Assembly (NCBI RefSeq): GCF_027214045.1
Contig: NZ_JAPWHE010000010.1
Span: 31,063 to 95,062, forward strand
DNA length: 64,000 nucleotides
Origin: Castellaniella denitrificans
Lineage (GTDB): Bacteria > Pseudomonadota > Gammaproteobacteria > Burkholderiales > Burkholderiaceae_B
Direction of reading: 5' to 3'
Shown here: piece after piece, positions 57,958 through 64,000 of the stretch
How the letters are laid out: each line of letters starts with the position of its first letter
Position numbering within the stretch: position 1 is the first letter of the stretch
Program-made: the position numbers and the translations under genes
Notes under the pieces: model-generated
The model's database searches: none
Seen by the model: the letters and a program-made list of their open reading frames with translations, nothing else
What the model was told of the DNA's origin: nothing

Positions 57958-59139
57958 CTACAGGCGCTCGAAGATGGCGGCGATACCCTGCCCGCCGCCG
58001 ATGCACATGGTGACCAGCGCATGGCGGCCCTGGACGCGCCGCAGTTCGTGCAGCGCCTTGACCGTGATCAGCGCGCCGGTGGCGCCGATCGGGTGCCCCA
58101 GGCTGATGCCGCTGCCGTTGGGGTTGACCTTGGCAGGATCGAAACCCAGTTCGCGCGAGACTGCGCAGGCCTGGGCCGCGAAGGCCTCGTTGGCCTCGAT
58201 CACGTCGATCTGGTCCAGGGTCAGGCCGGCGCGCGCCAGGGCGGCGCGCGTGGCCGGCACCGGACCGATCCCCATGTACTGGGGGTCCACGCCGGCATGG
58301 CCGTAGGACACCAGGCGCGCCATGGGCGTCAGCCCCCGTGCCCGAGCGGCCTGTCCGGTCATCAGCAGCACGGCGGCCGCGCCGTCGTTCAGGCCGGACG
58401 CGTTGCCCGCCGTCACCGTGCCGTTTTCCTTGGCGAAGACGGGCTTGAGCTTGCTGAAGCTGTCGGCCGTGGCATCGAAGCGCACATGCTCGTCCTGTTC
58501 GAACACGACCTCGCCCTTGCGGGTTTTTTGCACGACCGGCACGATCTGCGATTTGAAATGGCCTTGCTCGATGGCATGGGCCGCGCGTCGGTGAGATTCC
58601 AGCGCAAGGGCATCCTGGTCTTCGCGGCTGATCCCATATTTCTGTGCGACGTTCTCGGCCGTGACGCCCATGTGGTATTTCTCGAACGGGCAGGACAAGG
58701 CCCCGGTCATCATGTCCACCAGGCGCGAGTCGCCCATGCGCGAGCCCCAGCGCTGGCCGAGCGCCATGTAGGGCGCGCGACTCATGCTTTCGGCACCGGC
58801 GCCGATGGCGACCTCCGCGTCGCCCAGCATCAGCACCTGGGCGGCGGACACGATGGCCTGCAGGCCCGAACCGCACAGGCGGTTGACGTTGAAGGCCGGC
58901 ACGACCTGGGGAATGCCCGCGTTCAGGGCCGCCACGCGCGACAGGTACATGTCGCGCGGCTCGGTGTTGATGACGTGGCCGAAGACGACATGGCCGACGT
59001 CCTCCGCCGCCACGCCCGCGCGCGCCAGCACGCCGCGCACCACGAGTTCCCCCAGTTCGCAGGGGGCGACGTCCTTCAGGCCTCCGCCGAAATCCCCGAC
59101 GGCGGTGCGGCACGCTTCAACGATGACGATGTCTTGCAT
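57958..59139 (-). CDS. Acetyl-CoA acetyltransferase / beta-ketothiolase
   Basis: This is a thiolase of 393 residues with the nucleophilic Cys in [20 protein letters not shown], the His in GHPIGATGA and the second Cys in CIGGGQG. It condenses or cleaves acyl-CoA units, for example in polyhydroxybutyrate or fatty-acid metabolism. Length and motifs match PhaA/AtoB/BktB; which substrate length it prefers cannot be read. The ATG at 59139 lies 22 bases after cheV. A TTG six bases earlier is an alternative. Confidence 0.9.
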   Translation of the reverse strand: MQDIVIVEACRTAVGDFGGGLKDVAPCELGELVVRGVLARAGVAAEDVGHVVFGHVINTEPRDMYLSRVAALNAGIPQVVPAFNVNRLCGSGLQAIVSAAQVLMLGDAEVAIGAGAESMSRAPYMALGQRWGSRMGDSRLVDMMTGALSCPFEKYHMGVTAENVAQKYGISREDQDALALESHRRAAHAIEQGHFKSQIVPVVQKTRKGEVVFEQDEHVRFDATADSFSKLKPVFAKENGTVTAGNASGLNDGAAAVLLMTGQAARARGLTPMARLVSYGHAGVDPQYMGIGPVPATRAALARAGLTLDQIDVIEANEAFAAQACAVSRELGFDPAKVNPNGSGISLGHPIGATGALITVKALHELRRVQGRHALVTMCIGGGQGIAAIFERL

Positions 59140-59161
59140 GTTCAACTCCAGATGATGAAAA

Positions 59162-60127
59162 TCAGCGCCCCAGCGCCTTGCGGATGGCGCTGGACAGTTC
59201 CTCGGCGGAAAACTTGGGAACGTAACCGTTGGCGCCGACGCTGCGCACGTGGTTTTCGTTGGCCGAGCCGGACAAGGACGAATGGATCACCACCGGCATG
59301 GCGCTGAATCGCGGGTCCTGCTTGATGTTGCGCGTCAGCGTGAAGCCATCCATTTCGGGCATCTCCAGATCGGTCAGCATCAGGCTGACCTTGTCGTGAA
59401 TGGTCTTGCCCTCGGCCTCGGCGGCCGAGGCCAGCGTGTTCAGACGGTTCCAGGCTTCCTGCCCGGACTTGGTCATCTCGTAGGGGATTTCCATGGCCTT
59501 GAGGGTCTGTTCCATCAGCGCGCGGGCCACGAAAGAGTCGTCGGCCACCAGGATCACGGTGCCGGGCTTGAGAGCGAATTTGTCCCCGACTTCCCTGGGA
59601 TCGACCTGGTGCCGGTTTTGCTCGGGCGTGATGGCCTGCAGGATGGCCTCGACGTCCAGCACCTGGGCCAGGCGCGCCTCATCGCCGCTGCCCTCGGAAA
59701 GCCGGGCGATGCTGGTGATCAGGCTGGGCCCTGTCCCGGTGTTCTCGGCGGAGATGACCTGGTTCCAGTCCAGCCGCACGATGTCCTCGACCGACTCGAC
59801 CGTGAAGGCCTGCGTGGTCCTGGCGTACTCCGTCACCAGCATCAGGCTCGGCGCGGCCGACAGCTTGCAGCCGATGATCGCGGGCAGGTCGTACACGGGA
59901 ATCACCTGTTCGCGCAGGTGCACCACGCCGAGCGAGAACTTCGGCGCGCCCGCGATCGGCGTGATGGTGGGCAGGGTCACGATTTCGCGGACCTTCAGCA
60001 CATTGATGCCGAAGAGCTCCGACTGGCCCAGAACGGCATCCGTGCCCAGGCGGAACAGCAGCAGTTCGAACCGGTTGGTCCCGGTCAGGTTGGTGCGTTC
60101 ATCGATTTCTTTCTGGAGTGAGCTCAT
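59162..60127 (-). CDS. cheV: Chemotaxis coupling protein CheV
   Basis: The 321-residue protein joins a CheW-like domain (about 15-165: FGINVLKVREIVTLPTITPI, VVHLREQVIPVYDLPAIIGC) to a receiver domain (about 190-320: TVILVADDSFVARALMEQTL, LMLTDLEMPEMDGFTLTRNI with the phospho-acceptor Asp, and the late Lys in YVPKFSAEE). It links receptors to CheA and can tune signalling through phosphorylation. The ATG at 60127 is chosen because the CheW domain follows at the normal distance. Confidence 0.9.
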   Translation of the reverse strand: MSSLQKEIDERTNLTGTNRFELLLFRLGTDAVLGQSELFGINVLKVREIVTLPTITPIAGAPKFSLGVVHLREQVIPVYDLPAIIGCKLSAAPSLMLVTEYARTTQAFTVESVEDIVRLDWNQVISAENTGTGPSLITSIARLSEGSGDEARLAQVLDVEAILQAITPEQNRHQVDPREVGDKFALKPGTVILVADDSFVARALMEQTLKAMEIPYEMTKSGQEAWNRLNTLASAAEAEGKTIHDKVSLMLTDLEMPEMDGFTLTRNIKQDPRFSAMPVVIHSSLSGSANENHVRSVGANGYVPKFSAEELSSAIRKALGR

Positions 60128-60300
60128 GTCAGGCCTTGTGTGAATGCGGGGTCCCCGAACCGGAGATTCTAAAGGGCGCCGCAATCTCTTGCAGCCAAGT
60201 CCTGAAAATATTCCGGCCCTGAGCGCATCTCCCCTTGCCCGCGAATCCGCGCCGCATCGCTTCAAAGCGTGGCCGGCTCATGCAACGGGCCGAACTTGCT

Positions 60301-61899
60301 TCAGGGAGGCAGCGGCCCCTCCAGCGTCACTTGATCGAAATCGTCCACCAGGATCTCCAGGCCCAGCCGCCAGTGCCCGATGCCCGGCGAAGGCAGAGGC
60401 CCCATTCCGGCATGCCAGCGTCCATCGGCCAGAAGGCGCGCGGTGCGGCGCAGCGGCTCGATGCCCGCCTGCGGATTGCTCAGCGCCAGCGTCAGCCCCT
60501 GGGCGACGAACGGCCTGCCGGCCGGATCGGTCAGCCGCACGGACCATGTCTCCCCGGATCGCGTCACGACGGCCTGCGCCCTATCCCCGGACAGCGTGAA
60601 GGACGCCGAAGCATGGCCATGCCACCGGCCGGGCGCGCCGTCGAGGAGGTCGGCGGCAGCACCCAGGCTGCGGGGTGGCGGCGTGAAGCGCCAGAGCGAC
60701 ACCACGCCCAGCAAGGCCACGGCGACGGCGGTTTCCAGCAGCATGCCGCGCCGCAGTCGCCGGCGCGCCGGCGCCTCGCCCGCCAGGACGGGCCCCGTGC
60801 ATTGCCAGCGGTTGAACGCCGCGATGGCGAGCAACCCGCACACCAGCGCCAGCTTCGCGCTCAGGACGATGCCGTACGGCGTGCGCCACAAGTCACCTGG
60901 CTGGTTCAGTTGCAGTAACGCCAGCCCCGCTCCGCTCGCCAGCAGGACGGCCACAACCGGTGGGATCCACCGGGAGAACCAGGCCAGCGGCGCCAATCCC
61001 GCAGCGCCGCCCCTGCCGGCGCCCGACACGCGGATCAGCGGCACGAACGCCCCCAGCCACGCCGCCGCCGTCGCCACGTGCAGCGCGACCAACGGACGCG
61101 ACAGCCATTGCGGCGGCGCCGTGCCGGCATGGCCGCTGGCGGCGAGCGCCACGCCCGCCAACGCCAGGGCGCCGACCGCGCATGCCCGCGACAGCGCGGC
61201 CCTGCGGGTGTGCAAAGCCCCCGCAGAGGCCAGCAAGACCAGGGCGCACAGGCCCAGCGTCCAGGCAGAGCGACTGCCCAGGGCGGCCTTCCACGCCGCC
61301 CCATGGAACAGGGCGGATTCGGGCAAGTCCAAGAGGTCCAGTCCCTGCAGGCCCAGGCTCACGGGCAGCAGGCCCAGCCCGACCCAGACCAGGGGCCAGG
61401 CCCAGGTCTGGCGGTCCGATGGATTCCACGCTCGGAACACGGCCGCGCCCACACAGACGAACAGGCAGACGTAGCCCAGCCAGCGGCTCAGCCAGATGGC
61501 CGCCTGGCGTCCGCCGGGCGCGGCGGAGACGCCCGCCGCCCCAGCCGGGCCGGCGGACTCGCCGACCGCATAGTCCAATGTGCCGCCCACGGGGTGTCCA
61601 TCCGCCGACACGACGCGCCAACTGAGCAGGTAGGCGCCCCGGGCCGCGTCGCCGGGCAGCGACACGCGAATCCGGCGCCCCCCGGCATCCATCGGCGCCA
61701 CCACCTTGGCCGCTCCCCGGGGACCGATCAGGCGCAACGCGGTGACGCTGACCGGTTCGCTGAACACCAGGACGACGAAGCCCGGCGCCTGTTCGAGCAC
61801 GGCCCCGGGCGCCGGGTCCGCAGACACCAGCGCGGCATGCCCCCAGACCGCCTGACCCCACATCGACAGGCAGGCGGCCAGGACGAGCAAGGCCTTCAA
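60301..61899 (-). CDS. CopC-CopD fusion copper resistance/transport protein
   Basis: A signal peptide (LLVLAACLSMWGQAVWG) is followed by a CopC domain whose mature chain starts with His (HAALVSADPAPGAVL) and contains SADGHPVGG, so the copper(II) site (N-terminal His, Asp, His) is intact. Eight or so membrane helices of CopD follow (about 135-430). The last 100 residues form a periplasmic beta domain resembling YtkA-like modules. CopCD imports copper across the inner membrane. The protein is 532 residues and overlaps the next gene upstream by 4 bases. Confidence 0.88.
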   Translation of the reverse strand: MKALLVLAACLSMWGQAVWGHAALVSADPAPGAVLEQAPGFVVLVFSEPVSVTALRLIGPRGAAKVVAPMDAGGRRIRVSLPGDAARGAYLLSWRVVSADGHPVGGTLDYAVGESAGPAGAAGVSAAPGGRQAAIWLSRWLGYVCLFVCVGAAVFRAWNPSDRQTWAWPLVWVGLGLLPVSLGLQGLDLLDLPESALFHGAAWKAALGSRSAWTLGLCALVLLASAGALHTRRAALSRACAVGALALAGVALAASGHAGTAPPQWLSRPLVALHVATAAAWLGAFVPLIRVSGAGRGGAAGLAPLAWFSRWIPPVVAVLLASGAGLALLQLNQPGDLWRTPYGIVLSAKLALVCGLLAIAAFNRWQCTGPVLAGEAPARRRLRRGMLLETAVAVALLGVVSLWRFTPPPRSLGAAADLLDGAPGRWHGHASASFTLSGDRAQAVVTRSGETWSVRLTDPAGRPFVAQGLTLALSNPQAGIEPLRRTARLLADGRWHAGMGPLPSPGIGHWRLGLEILVDDFDQVTLEGPLPP

Positions 61900-62435
61900 T
61901 GGTGATGGCCGTGGCCGCCGCCCGTACCCTCATGGGCGGGCGCCACGATCTTCACGCCCGGCGCGGGGCCCTGCGCATCGGGATCGCCCGACATGTCGAT
62001 CCAGCGCGACACGCTCTGGCCGCATTCCTGGACGACGGGAAAATACACGGTCTGCCCCGCCTTGAAAGAGTCCGACAGATAGACGCGAAACACGAACTCG
62101 TCGTAATACGCGTCCGGCAAGTCGCCGCGCCAGCCGATTTCGCGCACGCCGCTGTCCACGGCTGCGCCATGCAGGGTCTGGGGATGGTCATACTTGCCCT
62201 GGGTCAGGTCCAGGGTCCAGCCGGCCTTGGGCTGCGGCTTGACCGCCAGCACGCCATCGGGGATGCGCACGCGCAGCCGGGTCGTAGCGGCGCCGTCGCA
62301 GCCGTGGCCGACACGCAGCACCGCTTTGTAGTAGCCGCCGGCGGCGGCCTGGGGCGTTTCCAGGGTGATGTGGGCCTGGGCGACTGTCGCCAGGCCGAGC
62401 AGGGCCGTCAAGCCCGCGGCAAGAAAAATTTTCAT
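61896..62435 (-). CDS. YcnI-like (DUF1775) periplasmic copper-binding protein
   Basis: After a signal peptide (IFLAAGLTALLGLATVAQA) the mature protein begins HITLETPQAAAGGYYKAVLR, with the N-terminal His used for copper in YcnI, and RIPDGVLAVKPQPKAGWTLD contains the conserved Trp. It ends with a His-rich tail, HEGTGGGHGHHH. YcnI proteins act with CopC/CopD in copper handling. It is encoded just before the CopC-CopD fusion, with which it overlaps by 4 bases. ATG 62435 gives a good signal peptide. Confidence 0.85.
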   Translation of the reverse strand: MKIFLAAGLTALLGLATVAQAHITLETPQAAAGGYYKAVLRVGHGCDGAATTRLRVRIPDGVLAVKPQPKAGWTLDLTQGKYDHPQTLHGAAVDSGVREIGWRGDLPDAYYDEFVFRVYLSDSFKAGQTVYFPVVQECGQSVSRWIDMSGDPDAQGPAPGVKIVAPAHEGTGGGHGHHH

Positions 62436-62467
62436 GATGATGCCTTTCAAATGAATTCAGAGGTTCC

Positions 62468-62881
62468 CTAGGTCCGGATGAAAGGCAGAGGGGGCGCCCG
62501 GGATCCCAGGGGCACCCGGCGTACGCGCCGCGCCGCAGGCGCGGAAATCCCGGGCGAGACCGGCGCAACCGCCGCCGGCGCGGCCGATGCGAGCGTCGGA
62601 GCCGCCCCCGGCAAGGGCGAGCCGCCGGCATGCTGGACGAGCAGGCACAAGGGGCTGGCGTGGGACCGGGGAAGGTCATCGGAGCGATGATGCCCCCCCA
62701 CCGGCACACCTGGATTCTGGACCGGACACAGCACCAGCCCCGGAAAGAAGCCATCCCGGTTCCCGAAATCCGGCATCGTGCCCGACGGCACCAATGCGCG
62801 CAGCACCAGGGCCAGACACAAGGTCCAGACCCAGAGCGGGCACAGGGCGCGGAGCGGCCGTCGTGGCGGAGGGGGCTTCAT
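62468..62881 (-). CDS. DUF2946-like small membrane protein, copper cluster
   Basis: The 137-residue product starts with basic MKPPPPRRPLRALC, then one membrane span (LWVWTLCLALVLRALVPSGT) and MPDFGNRDGFFPGLVLCPVQ. This LVPSGFMPD-like and LVLCP combination is typical of DUF2946 proteins, which are often beside copper genes. The remaining part is Pro/Ala/Arg-rich and probably disordered. It lies 32 bases upstream of the YcnI-like gene on the same strand. Confidence 0.65.
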   Translation of the reverse strand: MKPPPPRRPLRALCPLWVWTLCLALVLRALVPSGTMPDFGNRDGFFPGLVLCPVQNPGVPVGGHHRSDDLPRSHASPLCLLVQHAGGSPLPGAAPTLASAAPAAVAPVSPGISAPAARRVRRVPLGSRAPPLPFIRT

Positions 62882-63110
62882 GCGGATGCAGTATAGGGCA
62901 CCCGAAACGGTCGCGCGCCCCGCGCCACAGGACCCGGCCAGACCTCTTTCCACCTAAATACCCGGCTTCCGGGGGCCATTTCGACGCTCTCTATGTATTT
63001 AACCCATGTTAAAGATAGTGTTATTCCATCCTTTTTTTGCATGAATCCCGTTTCTGCATGAGCGGCCGCACCTTTTTTGCACCCGACACACCCGACTCCA
63101 AGGAGCCTCA

Positions 63111-64000
63111 ATGAACATGCGCAGCATCAAAATCAGCACCAGACTTTCGCTCGGATTCGGCATCCTGATCCTGATCGTCGCGCTGCTGGCCGGACTGGGC
63201 GCCTGGCAAACCCAGAACAGTCTGAACGACAGCGAGGTCGTCCGGAACCGCCACGAGATCAACGCCATGGTCCTGCAATGGGCGCGATCCGTCGAAGTCA
63301 ACGGCGAGCGCACGCTCGCCATGACGCACATCACCGACCCCGCTGCGCGCGACGCCATGCAGAAAAAGATGGCGGCCACCTCGAAACAGATCACCGACCT
63401 GCAGGACCAGATCGGCGCGCGCATCAGGATGCCCGAGGCCAAGGCCCTGTACGCCAAAGTGCTGGAGACACGCAAGAACTACACCAGCCGGCGCAAGATC
63501 GCCATCGAGGACCAGCAGAAAGGCGACGCCGACAAAGCCAACCAGTTCTTCCTGCAAGAGATGCCGGGCCTGATCAGCGCCTACCAGAGCTCGATCGACG
63601 CGGTCTACGCCTTCCAGCAGGAAAATGAAAAGCGCCTGTTCGCCGCAGGTCAGCAGGCCGGCCAGCGCATGTTGCTCGTCCTGGGGCTGATCGCCATCCT
63701 GGCGCTGGCCTGTGGCATCCTGCTGGCCTGGCGCATCAGCCGTTCCATCGCGCAGCCCCTGGGGCGGGCCGTGGAACTGGCCGGTTTCGTCGCACGAAGG
63801 AACCTCGACCACAATGTCACGCCTCAGGGCAAGGACGAGATCACCGTGCTGGAACACAATCTGCACGACATGATGCTCAGCCTGCAGCAGACCGTGCAGG
63901 ATGTGCGCACCGGCGCCGACTCCATCGCCTCGGCCTCGGCGCAGATCAGCGCCGGCAACCTGGACCTGTCCTCGCGCACCGAACAGCAGGCCAGTTCCCT
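63111..64000 (+). CDS. Methyl-accepting chemotaxis protein, N-terminal part (runs off the window)
   Basis: The ATG at 63111 follows AAGGAGC. The visible 296 residues show a membrane helix (about 11-31), a four-helix-bundle periplasmic sensor (about 35-185), a second membrane helix (about 192-212), a HAMP domain (WRISRSIAQPLGRAVELAGF) and the start of the signalling coiled coil (LSSRTEQQASS). The SAGNxDLSSRTEQQAS sequence is the methylation-region start of Tsr/Tar-like receptors. The signalling tip lies beyond the window. Confidence 0.92.
   Translation, partial: MNMRSIKISTRLSLGFGILILIVALLAGLGAWQTQNSLNDSEVVRNRHEINAMVLQWARSVEVNGERTLAMTHITDPAARDAMQKKMAATSKQITDLQDQIGARIRMPEAKALYAKVLETRKNYTSRRKIAIEDQQKGDADKANQFFLQEMPGLISAYQSSIDAVYAFQQENEKRLFAAGQQAGQRMLLVLGLIAILALACGILLAWRISRSIAQPLGRAVELAGFVARRNLDHNVTPQGKDEITVLEHNLHDMMLSLQQTVQDVRTGADSIASASAQISAGNLDLSSRTEQQASS

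Noticed and set aside
54835..59307. Long plus-strand open frames opposite thrS, thiolase and the SpeE-like gene
   Set aside because: They mirror well-supported minus-strand genes and have no family features.

Overview
The window is high-GC DNA from a beta-proteobacterium, most likely an Alcaligenaceae member (Bordetella/Castellaniella-like). This rests on gene content and order (SufBCDSU with SufT under an Rrf2 regulator, gshB-EIIA-ptsH-ptsI, glnK-amtB, ihfA followed by a MerR gene) and on protein character. It is inference; no database was searched.

1 to about 21.9 kb is the right-hand part of a tail-tubeless (podovirus-type) prophage, all on the + strand. In order: the end of a Twinkle/T7-type helicase, a RuvC-like nuclease, small late-early genes, a ParB-like protein, small and large terminase, portal, an HNH/AP2 homing endonuclease, scaffold, major capsid, connector and stopper genes, a gp10-like hub, a GNAT enzyme, three ejection/internal virion proteins (one ending in a peptidase S74 chaperone, one starting with a tail lysozyme), tail fibre, and a lysis cassette (holin, C-tail-anchored endolysin, small membrane protein, Rz with overlapping Rz1). 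No tape measure, tail tube or integrase is seen; the integrase should lie left of the window. The prophage ends at a 3' fragment of a CAU-anticodon tRNA (attR). A LexA-type SOS box and a tandem repeat lie just inside it.

22 to 24 kb is a sparse accessory strip with a solitary HsdR-N-type nuclease and very small ORFs. 24 to 29.4 kb holds a cold-shock protein, an unusual NADAR-like/PAS fusion, a methyltransferase, PbpG, tRNA-Pro(GGG) and an EAL-CBS-GGDEF protein. 29.5 to 38.9 kb holds the Fe-S assembly operon (Rrf2 regulator, sufB, C, D, S, U, T) with a palindromic operator in its promoter, a back-to-back Atm1-type ABC exporter, and an ECF sigma/anti-sigma pair.

38.9 to 57.1 kb carries translation genes in two blocks: rpmI-rplT-pheS-pheT-ihfA-merR, and thrS-infC. 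These are normally one cluster. Here about 10 kb with ubiK, comM, a lipoprotein gene, glnK-amtB (sigma-54 promoter with an NtrC-like site), a PAS-GGDEF protein, the regulatory PTS genes and gshB lies between infC and rpmI, and rpmI has its own promoter. infC starts with AUC.

57.1 to 64 kb holds tRNA-Val(GAC), a spermidine-synthase-like gene, a thiolase, cheV, a copper set (CopC-CopD fusion, YcnI-like, DUF2946-like) and the start of a chemoreceptor gene that runs off the window.
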